Of a stretch of 27,336 nucleotides of DNA, positions 7,401 through 14,444 are shown one piece after another. A program made the translations under genes and the position numbers. Each line of letters opens with the position of its first letter. The first letter of the stretch is position 1. Source of the stretch: an uncultured Atopobium sp. (GTDB taxonomy: Bacteria > Actinomycetota > Coriobacteriia > Coriobacteriales > Atopobiaceae); assembly GCA_938041635.1 (NCBI GenBank), contig CALIAD010000171.1:1-27336 (forward strand). The letters run 5' to 3'. The notes beneath the pieces are model-generated. The model was not told the DNA's origin and made no database searches. It saw only the letters and a list, made by a program, of their open reading frames with translations.

Positions 7401-8292
7401 GAAACTTACTGACATAACAGAAGGCGCTGCTATGGACGCTTCTGGCGAGAAAAGCCTAGGAGCTGCACCTGCATGCGAGACGCAACAGGACGCGCCAGCA
7501 CTTGAGGCACGCAACCTCACGCTGGTTTGGGGAAACAGCCAGGTAGTTGCCAAGGACATCTCAATTGAGCTGCAACCTGGTACCATTACCTGCTTGGTTG
7601 GTCGCTCGGGCTGCGGCAAGACAACGCTGCTCCATGCGCTTGCAGGACTTTTGCAGCCGCAGGAGGGCAAGGTACTGCTGCATGGCTCTGATGTCACGGG
7701 ACACCCGGGACACATCGGCTACATGCTCCAGAAGGATTTGCTCATCCCAAGCAAGCGCATCATCGACAACGTAGCGCTTCCGCTTGAGCTGAAGGGCGTC
7801 TCGCGCTCTGAGGCACGCGCACAGGCACAGGAGATGCTGGAACGCGGTGGACTTGAGCGCGTGGCACAAAGCTGGCCTCACGAGCTCTCAGGCGGCATGA
7901 GACAGCGTGTTGCGTTCCTGCGCACGGCACTCATTGGCTCAGACATTATGCTGCTGGACGAGCCCTTCTCGGCACTCGATGCCCTCACACGGCGAGAAAT
8001 GCGTGCGTGGCTCATGTCTTCCGTGAAGGAGTTTGGCCTCTCCGTGCTGGTGATCACGCACGACGTTGATGAGGCGGTTGCCATGGCTTCTCGCATTTAC
8101 GTAATGGCGGGAAGTCCCGCGCAGGGTGTGGTAACCAAGATTGTGGGCGTTGTTGAACCGCAGGGCTGCGCTGATACGGTATCGGAGGCAGGTTCTGGCA
8201 AAGGCGCTGGTCAAGGTGCTGACCTAGCATCATTTGATTTGAGCGAAGAGTTTTTGGCTGCCAAGCGAGAAGTGCTTTCATTGCTGGGATAA
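7384..8292 (+). CDS. thiZ: Thiamine-precursor ABC transporter ATPase (ThiZ-like)
   Basis: About 302 residues, counted from GTG 7384. Walker A GRSGCGKTT at 73-81, Q-loop LQKD near 115, signature LSGGMRQR at 168-175, Walker B IMLLDEP at 187-193 and H-loop His 226 (ITHD) are all intact, so the protein should be an active ATPase. It belongs to the SsuB/TauB/ThiZ group. GTG 7384 has AGGA 7 bases upstream and overlaps the end of thiY by 17 bases. ATG 7432 (MDASGEKS, preceded by AGAAGG) is an equally reasonable start, because the ABC domain only begins near LEARNLTLVW. The C-terminal 50 residues are Gly/Ala-rich and beyond the usual domain end. The base composition is more GC-rich than in thiX. Confidence 0.88.
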   Translation: MSTLDKKLTDITEGAAMDASGEKSLGAAPACETQQDAPALEARNLTLVWGNSQVVAKDISIELQPGTITCLVGRSGCGKTTLLHALAGLLQPQEGKVLLHGSDVTGHPGHIGYMLQKDLLIPSKRIIDNVALPLELKGVSRSEARAQAQEMLERGGLERVAQSWPHELSGGMRQRVAFLRTALIGSDIMLLDEPFSALDALTRREMRAWLMSSVKEFGLSVLVITHDVDEAVAMASRIYVMAGSPAQGVVTKIVGVVEPQGCADTVSEAGSGKGAGQGADLASFDLSEEFLAAKREVLSLLG

Positions 8293-8347
8293 TTGCCTGG
8301 ATGCATTGCTGCGGGTGCGCGGGTTTCTCGCCTTGAATTTGATACAG

Positions 8348-8387
8348 AAAAAAGACGTGAGAGTTTGTCTCTCACGTCTTTCTTGTT
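8348..8387. terminator. Bidirectional terminator between thiZ and the M18 aminopeptidase gene
   Basis: A perfect 13-bp stem (AAAGACGTGAGAG at 8351-8363 with CTCTCACGTCTTT at 8369-8381) has a 5-base loop. It is followed by TCTTGTT on the plus strand and, on the minus strand, by a run of Ts (the A-run at 8348-8353). The two flanking genes converge on it, so it probably ends both transcripts. Confidence 0.93.
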
Positions 8388-8441
8388 AGCTTGATTTTCG
8401 TGCACGCAATTTTGTTTGTGCAGTTAATTTGCGTAGCTTAA

Positions 8442-9863
8442 TTACTCGCTGAACTCAAGGAATGCGCGGTATCCACGATATGCCTCAAAGATGTCGGCCT
8501 TGTTTGCAATCTCCCAAGGTGCGTGCATGGAGAGAACAGGAACGCCGCAGTCGATGACGTGCATGCCATATTTAGCCAACATGTATGCGATAGTTCCGCC
8601 GCCACCAGCGTCAACGCGGCCAAGCTCAGCGGTCTGGAACTGAACGCCGGCGTTGTCCATAATGCGGCGAATCAGTGCTACGTACTCGGCATCAGCGTCG
8701 TTGGAGCCAAACTTGCCGCCACTACCAGTGAACTTGTTGAATGCAAGGCCATGACCCATGATAGCAGAGTTCTTGATTTCAAAGCTTCCCGTAAAGCTAG
8801 GATCATAACCAGCAGAAACGTCGCTGGAGAGCATGTAGGAGTTGGCCATGCAGCGGCGTAGGGAAAGTGGAGACTCAAAACCAGCAAGTGCCAGGACCTC
8901 TGCCATGATGTTCTCAAAGAAGAGGGAGTTCATGCCAGTAGCGCCAACGGAGCCAATCTCTTCCTTGTCGGTCAGGATGGTGACGGAGGTACGTGCAGGA
9001 AGATCGCACTCAAGCTGCGCAATCAGGGAAGGGTAGGAGCAGCTGCGGTCGTCGTGACCATAACCCAAAATCATGGAGCGATCAAAGCCCATGTCACGAG
9101 CAGGACCTGCAGGAACAATCTCAAGCTCAGCGGAGAGAAGATCTGCTTCCTCAATGCCGTAGAGGTCCTTCAGGATGTTGATGACGTTAGCCTTAACGGC
9201 TTCCTTTGGCTCGTCGCCTTCTGCATCAGCGGGTTTCTCGCCATTCTGACCCCAAACAAGTGGACGATTGCCAACAATAAGGTCCAGCATTTCGCCCTCG
9301 ATGACCTTGGAAGCAGTCTTTCCAAGCTGCTCAGCGCTCAAGTGGATGAGAAGGTCGGAGATGCAGAAAACAGGGTCCGTTGGGTCCTCACCAACGCATA
9401 CGTTTACGACGCTACCGTCTTTAAGTGCAAGAACGCCATGAATTGCTAGAGGAATGGTGACCCACTGGTACTTTTTGACGCCGCCATAGTAGTGGGTGTC
9501 AAAGGTAGCAAGCTCATTGCGCTCCTCAAGTGGGTTCTGCTTGACGTCCAGGCGAGGGGAGTCGATATGAGCACCAAGAATATTTAGACCCTCTTCCAGG
9601 GATTTGGTACCAATCTGGACAAAAATGACGGACTTGCCGCGAATGTCTGCATAGACTTTGTCGCCAGCCTTGAGGGTTTTACCTGCAGCGATGGCGTCAG
9701 AAAGCTTGACGTAACCTGCTGCTTCGGCAAGCTTGATAGCGCTTGCGGCGCACTCGCGCTCAGTCTTGTTCTCGGAGATAAACTTTCTGTAGTCCTCGGT
9801 AAACGACTGGAGTTTGTCCAGGTCCTCCGAGGTGTACTTTTTCCATGCGTTTGTGGTTTCCAT
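8442..9863 (-). CDS. M18 family aminopeptidase
   Basis: A 473-residue metallopeptidase that removes N-terminal acidic or neutral residues from peptides in the cytoplasm; the family uses two Zn ions. Visible sites, counted from the chosen start: GAHIDSPR (metal-binding His 99), GHDDR at 269-273, the catalytic DKEEIGS at 299-305, and the C-terminal SMHAPWE with another metal-binding His. The frame opens with two ATGs six bases apart (9869 and 9863). The ribosome binding site AAAGG touches the first and sits 6 bases before the second, so 9863 (METTNAWKK) is chosen. Length and motifs match the longer M18 enzymes. It lies 87 bases downstream of the Ser-rich membrane protein gene. Confidence 0.95.
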   Translation of the reverse strand: METTNAWKKYTSEDLDKLQSFTEDYRKFISENKTERECAASAIKLAEAAGYVKLSDAIAAGKTLKAGDKVYADIRGKSVIFVQIGTKSLEEGLNILGAHIDSPRLDVKQNPLEERNELATFDTHYYGGVKKYQWVTIPLAIHGVLALKDGSVVNVCVGEDPTDPVFCISDLLIHLSAEQLGKTASKVIEGEMLDLIVGNRPLVWGQNGEKPADAEGDEPKEAVKANVINILKDLYGIEEADLLSAELEIVPAGPARDMGFDRSMILGYGHDDRSCSYPSLIAQLECDLPARTSVTILTDKEEIGSVGATGMNSLFFENIMAEVLALAGFESPLSLRRCMANSYMLSSDVSAGYDPSFTGSFEIKNSAIMGHGLAFNKFTGSGGKFGSNDADAEYVALIRRIMDNAGVQFQTAELGRVDAGGGGTIAYMLAKYGMHVIDCGVPVLSMHAPWEIANKADIFEAYRGYRAFLEFSE

Positions 9864-9950
9864 ACCCATCCTTTCTGTAGCAAGCTCAGTGTGAGCTGCT
9901 GCTTATTGTTGCTGTTAGGCGCACCGCGGAGGCCGCGCTGCGACCGCGAC

Positions 9951-10892
9951 TTAGTTGCCTCCGTTGGAGCTGTTTGAGCCAGAACTACTGGATCCGCTGC
10001 CAGAACTATTGCCGGAGCCGGAGTTCTGATTGGAACCAGAATTGCTGCTTGAGCCGCCTGTTCCGGAGTTGTTACTGGAAGAATTGCTCTCCGATGAGTT
10101 GCTTGAGTTGCTAGAATCGCTTGTCTTTTCCGAGTTAGACGAGCTGTCGGAGCTGGTAGTCTCTGATTTCTTGGAGTCAGTGCTCTCGGAAGAAGAATTC
10201 TTGGAATCAGAAGAGCTGTTAGACTCGTCGGTCTTCTCGCTAGAAGAGCTTGAGTCGTCCTTCTTATCCGTTGAATTGCTGGTATCCGCAGTCTTTTCTG
10301 TCACAACTGGGGTAGTGCTGACCTTTGGTCCCAAGCCAGATCCGTCGGTGATATAGCTGAGGAACATTGCATAAAGTATGACGGCAGAAATGGTAAAGAT
10401 AATTGAAATAATGGTCACGATAGTCAGCGCTCTTACGCGCTTGCGAGACAGCGTTGGCGTGCGATTTACCTGCGAAGACTGTTCCGCGGTAGAAGCAGCA
10501 TTGGAGTAATAATCGCGAGAAGGTGCATATTGTGCTCGAGGCATATATTGTGTGCCTTCAAGCGTTGTTTGGCTGCTGTTTGGATATGCCTGCTGGTTAT
10601 ATTCATCGTTGTCGCTAGCGCGGAACTTATGCGTGGAGCGCCTGATAACGTTCTGGTAAATCTGCGAAGCAAGCGCCGAGGCGGCGGCACCAACGGCCAC
10701 GCCGATAATCGAGCCTGCAATACCAATCTGGTTTGACAGTACAAACGCAGTCACCGCGGCAAGCGATGTTGCCAAAATTTGGGTAATTGAGACGTCCTTA
10801 AGAAGGCTGGGCTTCTCGTTTGTTGCCTCATCTGTAGACTGAGCAGGCGAAGCTAATCGAGTTTTGTCTGCATCAAAGTGCTTATAGCTCAC
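9951..10892 (-). CDS. Membrane protein with long Ser/Asn/Gly-rich C-terminal tail, function unknown
   Basis: A 313-residue protein with no family I can name. Residues about 32-84 hold two hydrophobic segments rich in Ala/Gly (ILATSLAAVTAFVLSN and IIGVAVGAAASALASQIYQN). Residues 85-150 are polar, with Gln, Tyr and Asn. A third helix (TIVTIISIIFTISAVILYAM) spans about 155-178. From about residue 190 to the end, the sequence is nearly all Ser, Asn, Asp, Lys, Glu, Thr and Gly, changing from charged Ser/Asp/Lys to neutral Ser/Gly/Asn. This tail is probably outside the cell and disordered, and may be glycosylated. There is no sorting motif. The start is GTG 10892, with AAGGAG 6 bases upstream. A terminator-like GC hairpin after the stop lacks a T-run. 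Confidence 0.8.
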   Translation of the reverse strand: MSYKHFDADKTRLASPAQSTDEATNEKPSLLKDVSITQILATSLAAVTAFVLSNQIGIAGSIIGVAVGAAASALASQIYQNVIRRSTHKFRASDNDEYNQQAYPNSSQTTLEGTQYMPRAQYAPSRDYYSNAASTAEQSSQVNRTPTLSRKRVRALTIVTIISIIFTISAVILYAMFLSYITDGSGLGPKVSTTPVVTEKTADTSNSTDKKDDSSSSSEKTDESNSSSDSKNSSSESTDSKKSETTSSDSSSNSEKTSDSSNSSNSSESNSSSNNSGTGGSSSNSGSNQNSGSGNSSGSGSSSSGSNSSNGGN

Positions 10893-11016
10893 AAGATGCT
10901 CCTTTCTTCGAACTGATAGCCTACCTCATTTTTGTGAAGATGTAATGTTTCGTCGCTAAATCGCAACATCAGAGGGCATTAAGTTTCATCCAACATACAA
11001 CTTCAGTGTCGGAAAT

Positions 11017-11070
11017 GGCGAGAAGTTCTGTGAGTAACTAAGCGATTTTCTTATGCGCGTGTTTCTCGCC
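11017..11070. repeat. Inverted pair of the TTCTCGCC octamer between divergent genes
   Basis: GGCGAGAA (11017-11024) and TTCTCGCC (11063-11070) are exact reverse complements, 38 bases apart, in the 265-base region between the divergent membrane protein gene and fba. No T-run follows, and both neighbours start here rather than end, so it does not look like a terminator. It is part of the window-wide enrichment of this octamer. I found no convincing -35/-10 pair for fba in this stretch. Confidence 0.6.
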
Positions 11071-11157
11071 ATGTATTTGTTAAAAACGACCGTATCAAAG
11101 GGGATGAAACAAGGTATCATTTATATGTATCAGTTTTCCGTCAAACGGAGGTTTAGC

Positions 11158-12030
11158 ATGCTTGTAAGCGCAAAAGCCATGCTCCAGAGTGCCGAGAAGG
11201 GCCACTATGGCATCGGCGCATTCAACGAGAACAACCTTGAGTGGACCGCAGCAATCCTTGATGCAGCAGAAGAGCTTCAGTCTCCTGTCATCATTCAGTG
11301 CACCAGCGGCGCAGCAAAGTGGCAGGTAAGCTACCGCGTTGTTGCAGACATGGTTCGTCGTCTTGTTGAGGACAAGAACATCACTGTTCCAGTTGCTCTT
11401 CACCTTGACCACGGTTCATACGAGGATGCATTCAAGTGCATCGAGGCTGGATTTACTTCCATTATGTACGATGGTTCTCACGAGCCTGATTTTGAGACCA
11501 ACCTTAAGCGCACCGAAGAGGTCGTAAAGGCAGCTCACGCAAAGGGTATTTCTGTTGAGGCTGAGGTCGGCGGCATCGGCGGCACTGAGGACGGCGTAAC
11601 CGCTAAGGGCGAGCTTGCTGATCCTGAGCAGTGCGCAAAGATTGCTGACCTGGGCGTTGACTTCCTTGCATGCGGCATCGGCAACATTCACGGTATCTAT
11701 CCAGCTAACTGGGAGGGCCTCTCCTTCGACCAGCTCAAGGCTATCAAGGAGCGCGTTGGTGATCTTCCACTTGTTCTTCACGGTGGCACCGGCATTCCTG
11801 TAGAGCAGGTTCAGAAGGCTATCTCTATGGGCATTTCCAAGATCAATGTCAACACCGATCTTCAGCTTGTCTTTGCTGAGGCAACCAAGAAGTACGTTGA
11901 GGCTGGCCTTGTTGACAACGGCAAGGGCTACGATCCTCGTAAGCTTCTGAAGCCTGGTCGCGAGGCAATTGTCGAGCGCACCAAGGAGCTCATCCGCGAG
12001 TTTGGTTCCGACGGTAAGGCTTGGAACTAA
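11158..12030 (+). CDS. fba: Class II fructose-1,6-bisphosphate aldolase
   Basis: A 290-residue Zn-dependent aldolase that splits fructose-1,6-bisphosphate into glyceraldehyde-3-phosphate and dihydroxyacetone phosphate in glycolysis. Family sites are visible: HLDHG at 82-86 (catalytic Asp 84, Zn ligand His 85), EAEVGGIGG at 134-142, GIGNIHG with His 178, HGGTGI with His 208, and the phosphate-binding NVNTDLQ near 230. The open frame begins upstream at 11053, but CGGAGG lies 9 bases before ATG 11158 and the family N-terminus (MLVSAKAMLQ) begins there. Codons are strongly biased to a few choices, as expected for a highly expressed glycolytic gene. It is a single-gene unit with its own terminator. 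Tagatose-bisphosphate aldolase is a close relative, but glycolytic FBA is more likely. Confidence 0.94.
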   Translation: MLVSAKAMLQSAEKGHYGIGAFNENNLEWTAAILDAAEELQSPVIIQCTSGAAKWQVSYRVVADMVRRLVEDKNITVPVALHLDHGSYEDAFKCIEAGFTSIMYDGSHEPDFETNLKRTEEVVKAAHAKGISVEAEVGGIGGTEDGVTAKGELADPEQCAKIADLGVDFLACGIGNIHGIYPANWEGLSFDQLKAIKERVGDLPLVLHGGTGIPVEQVQKAISMGISKINVNTDLQLVFAEATKKYVEAGLVDNGKGYDPRKLLKPGREAIVERTKELIREFGSDGKAWN

Positions 12031-12087
12031 CCTGCAGCATACGCTGGGCGCGCATCGAAGCGTCGCACGCTCGCAGCTAGTTAAAAC

Positions 12088-12121
12088 AACGGACCTGGAT
12101 TTTCTCCAGGTCCGTTTTTTT
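12088..12121 (+). terminator. Rho-independent terminator after fba
   Basis: A 10-bp GC-rich stem (ACGGACCTGG at 12089-12098 with CCAGGTCCGT at 12106-12115), loop ATTTTCT, followed by a run of seven Ts. It lies about 60 bases after the fba stop codon. Confidence 0.95.
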
Positions 12122-12186
12122 GTTTGGGCTGGCATGTGCGAAAGACATGCGTCTAGTACGTTCTTCTCGCGAGATACATTTGATGA

Positions 12187-12310
12187 GAGCCTGATTTTCT
12201 CGCCAAGTCTGAACGATTTGCCGGATTTGCTCACCATGTCTGAGTAATTTGCCTGTTTTTCTCGCCTTATCTGAGTGATTTTGTTCAGACTTGTTAAACA
12301 ATTCAGGCTC
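12187..12310 (+). repeat. 124-bp repeat element, left copy
   Basis: The element is bounded by GAGCCTGA (12187-12194) and its reverse complement TCAGGCTC (12303-12310). Inside are three degenerate 31-bp units built on AAGTCTGA, GATTTGCCGG and TTTTTCTCGCC, and an inverted half-unit at the end (GTTCAGACTTG). The same 124-bp element, in reverse orientation, lies beyond the next gene (13722-13845). Aligned without any gap, the two copies agree at 94 of 124 positions by hand count. It carries two copies of the octamer TTCTCGCC, where the right copy has TTCTTACC. No transposase is encoded, so this looks like a non-autonomous or structural repeat. No target-site duplication was found. Confidence 0.85.
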
Positions 12311-12628
12311 GGTTTCATGAAAGAGAAGTGCGCAAGCTGCTTAATCCAGTTCGCATTTCAAACTAGTGTCAATTAACATGTAATGCTCATTTGCGTCATG
12401 CAGCATTGAGAAGAATACTCAGTTAAATTATGGAATTCTAATTTTGTCACTTATTTGTCAAGAAATTGAGAAAATACATTTATTTAGCGGTCTAATCTTT
12501 GTAGCAGGACTTTTAAAAGATGATATTTGAAGGTGTTTTTAATCTATCTGCGGAAATAACGTATTAATCAAATATCAGTAGGTTTTTTGTTGTTTTGTTT
12601 ATTTGACTTTTAGAAATACTATTTCCAT
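12311..12628 (+). other. AT-rich intergenic stretch before the orphan nuclease-like gene
   Basis: This 318-base stretch is visibly more AT-rich than the window average and has no open frame of note, no RNA gene pattern and no strong hairpin with a T-run. Long T-runs near 12585-12600 precede the candidate promoter of the next gene. The change in composition begins at the inner edge of the left 124-bp repeat. Confidence 0.6.
12595..12622 (+). promoter_or_regulatory. Candidate promoter giving a leaderless transcript for the nuclease-like gene
   Basis: TTGTTT (12595-12600), a 16-base spacer and TACTAT (12617-12622) resemble a sigma-70 type promoter. The ATG at 12629 is only 6 bases after the -10, and no ribosome binding site precedes it, so the transcript would start at or near the ATG. 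Leaderless mRNAs are common in actinobacteria. This is inference from AT-rich sequence, where false matches are frequent. Confidence 0.35.
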
Positions 12629-13675
12629 ATGGAATATTACCTTTCACATACATCTGCTCTACAAATTTATCGTGCTTTGCGAACACGGAGACACGAACTC
12701 TTAATGCATGGATTTAATGAGTATCTGAATAAGTTCAATTTAGATGCTAGACAATTACTGACCAAAGATGATATTCCTTATCGTGATTTGGTTAGAGCTA
12801 TTAATGCCGAGTTGCTAGTAGATTATGGTATTGAACTTAAAAATCCAGTTGAAATTACTGTGAGCAATAAAAAGAATTCCTGTGCTTATGAAGGAATTCA
12901 TTTTCATGTTGATACATGTGCTTCGCTTGACTCTGTAATAAAACTGAATATAAGCAGCTTTTCAGTTTTAATTTCATCTCCATTCGAATTGCTGTTTCAA
13001 ATGGCTTCTAAATTGAGTCTGTTAGAACTAGTGCTCCTCATTTCAGAATTCCAAGGACGTTTTGTTATTGATGCGTCAACAGGAGAATTGCAGTCAAATT
13101 GGTATTCGCCTCTTTTCAAAAAGTCAGAATTACTTGCATATCTCAGCAAAAAGAAAGGTGCTAGATCTTTTAGAAAAGTAAAGGCTGCGGCAGATTTGTC
13201 TGTTGAAAATGCAGCTTCCCCGATGGAGGCTAAACTTGCACTTCGAGCTTTAATGCCAGTGTATAAAGGTGGATATGCTATTCCATGCGTTGAGTTAAAC
13301 AAAGAATTTGAGATACAAAACATGTCAGGTATCAAATCTCAAAAGAAAAATCGTGCAATTGATCTACTTCTGTCCAGCGGTGTATCAAATGCACGAGGTA
13401 CTCAAAATGTAGCACTTGAATATAATGGATCTGTTCATGAATCAATTGAGATTGCAGGTAGAGACTACAAACGAAGTAATGAACTTTTAGCTGCTGGCAT
13501 AGAAGAGTTTGTAATTAGCAAAAATGAATATGACGACATTGTTTTTATGGACAATCTATTTACAGTCATTCGCTCAAGGCTAAATTTATCGAGAAGACAT
13601 ACATCTTTAAAACAAAGGCAAATTGAAAGAGAGAAAAGAATTAAATTGTGGAAGGAGCTGGAAAAGATTAAGTAA
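12629..13675 (+). CDS. Orphan PD-(D/E)XK / DUF559-like nuclease-like protein
   Basis: A 348-residue, AT-rich gene. The C-terminal third follows the pattern of DUF559/Vsr-like nucleases: SPMEAKLAL (Glu 200), a presumed catalytic Asp in RAIDLLL (Asp 245), the strand ALEYNGSVH (Glu 264, His 270) and RDYKRSNELLAAGIEEFVIS. Asn 266 stands where many relatives have Asp. The middle part holds SSPFELLFQMASKLSLLELV (118-137), a motif I recall from multi-copy, undescribed Coriobacteriia proteins. There is no methylase, helicase or toxin partner nearby. The N-terminus is predicted without a ribosome binding site. Inverted 124-bp repeats flank the gene, suggesting it moves or is maintained with them. Nuclease fold is a homology-level inference by motif, and activity is unknown. 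Confidence 0.72.
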   Translation: MEYYLSHTSALQIYRALRTRRHELLMHGFNEYLNKFNLDARQLLTKDDIPYRDLVRAINAELLVDYGIELKNPVEITVSNKKNSCAYEGIHFHVDTCASLDSVIKLNISSFSVLISSPFELLFQMASKLSLLELVLLISEFQGRFVIDASTGELQSNWYSPLFKKSELLAYLSKKKGARSFRKVKAAADLSVENAASPMEAKLALRALMPVYKGGYAIPCVELNKEFEIQNMSGIKSQKKNRAIDLLLSSGVSNARGTQNVALEYNGSVHESIEIAGRDYKRSNELLAAGIEEFVISKNEYDDIVFMDNLFTVIRSRLNLSRRHTSLKQRQIEREKRIKLWKELEKIK

Positions 13676-13721
13676 GTCGGGCTTAAATCTGCAATGAAAT
13701 TCTTTAAGGAATAGGAAATCA

Positions 13722-13845
13722 GAGCCTGAAAGTCACACCAAGTCTGAGTGAATTCACTCAGACTTGGTAAGAAAAACCGGCAAATCACTCAGACTTGGTA
13801 AGAAAAACCGGCAAATTGTTCAGACTTGATGTAATTTTCAGGCTC
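13722..13845 (-). repeat. 124-bp repeat element, right copy (inverted relative to left copy)
   Basis: Exactly the same length as the left copy and bounded by the same GAGCCTGA and TCAGGCTC (13722-13729 and 13838-13845). Read on the minus strand, it aligns gap-free with the left copy. It contains two nearly identical 31-bp units (centred near 13780 and 13811) and a perfect 30-bp palindrome at 13738-13767, centred on GAATTC, with arms reading CCAAGTCTGAGTGAA. The palindrome would form a strong hairpin in RNA or single-stranded DNA. It lies 46 bases after the nuclease-like gene and 144 bases after the convergent rrf2 gene, so it could also serve as a transcript end, although no clean T-run follows. 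Confidence 0.87.
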
Positions 13846-13989
13846 GCACTCGGCACACATCCAGCGCGCATTCAGTACACAGGAAGCGCGCTGCCCGTGC
13901 GCACTTCTCGCGAGAAACCCGGTGCACTTCAGAGCCCTCTTGTCATGAAAGCCCCACCGCACACGACAATAAAACCGCAGCTTAAACTT
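13846..13989. other. Short GC-richer intergenic stretch after the suf operon
   Basis: No gene is seen. It holds the perfect 12-bp palindrome TTCTCGCGAGAA (13915-13926), made of two overlapping halves of the window's enriched TTCTCGC motif. No T-run hairpin was found to end the suf transcript arriving from the right. The whole gene-free gap, including the repeat, is 13676-13989. Confidence 0.5.
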
Positions 13990-14433
13990 TTACTCAGCGG
14001 TAGGGTTGTCGGCGGGGGAGACGTGCATGTTGCCTTCGTTGCGGGCGATGTCTGCGAGCGTCTTGCTGTCCAGGAAACTGGAGGTCATGCGGCCAAGGTC
14101 GCGCCAAATGTTGATGGTGGTGCAGGACTCCATCTGGGGACAGAGGGTGGTGTTTGTGCAGTTCAAGCAGCTAGCGGGCGCAAGATTTCCTTCGGCTGCA
14201 CGAAGAATCTCACCCAGCGTGTAGTCCTCGGGCTTGCGTGCGAGGCGATAGCCGCCGCCCTTTCCGCGCAGACTCTCGACGTATCCAGCCTTGTGCATCA
14301 GGGCAATGACCTGCTCAAGGTACTTGCGCGAGATGTTCTGGCGCTCGGAAACGTCGCCCAGCGAGACCCATCCCTCGTGAACAGCCAAGTCAGCCATTGC
14401 GCGGAGTGCGTACATTCCCTTTGTAGAGAACAT
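13990..14433 (-). CDS. Rrf2 family Fe-S-sensing transcriptional regulator, last gene of the suf operon
   Basis: A 147-residue winged-helix protein. MFSTKGMYALRAMADLAVHE opens the Rrf2 domain, the recognition region is near SLGDVSERQNISRKYLEQVI (25-44), and RGKGGGYRLAR is the wing. Cysteines 92, 98 and 104 have the C-x5-C-x5-C spacing of IscR, with an extra Cys at 89. The IscR cluster ligand His 107 is not at the same place here (Ile 107). The frame is open further upstream through the sufU repeat, but the domain starts at ATG 14433, 11 bases after the sufU stop. It probably senses Fe-S status and controls the suf operon, perhaps through the dyad at 19831-19852. The name SufR or IscR is not proved. 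Confidence 0.9.
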   Translation of the reverse strand: MFSTKGMYALRAMADLAVHEGWVSLGDVSERQNISRKYLEQVIALMHKAGYVESLRGKGGGYRLARKPEDYTLGEILRAAEGNLAPASCLNCTNTTLCPQMESCTTINIWRDLGRMTSSFLDSKTLADIARNEGNMHVSPADNPTAE

Positions 14434-14444
14434 TCCAGCCACGG

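Noticed and set aside
9905..9950. Terminator after the Ser-rich membrane protein gene
   Set aside because: A GC-rich hairpin (CGCGG with CCGCG) is present, but no T-run follows on the minus strand, and the next gene is close enough to be co-transcribed.
12187..12310. 31-bp periodic repeats as a CRISPR array
   Set aside because: The units follow each other without unique spacers, are degenerate, end in an inverted half-unit, and no cas gene is in the window.
11416..12318. 300-codon open frame on the minus strand across fba
   Set aside because: It is antisense to the clear aldolase gene and runs through its terminator and into the 124-bp repeat, so it is a shadow frame.
12177..13855. Target-site duplication around the repeat-flanked cassette
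   Set aside because: The bases just outside the two elements (TTTGATGA on the left, GCACTCGG on the right) do not match, so simple transposition is not shown.
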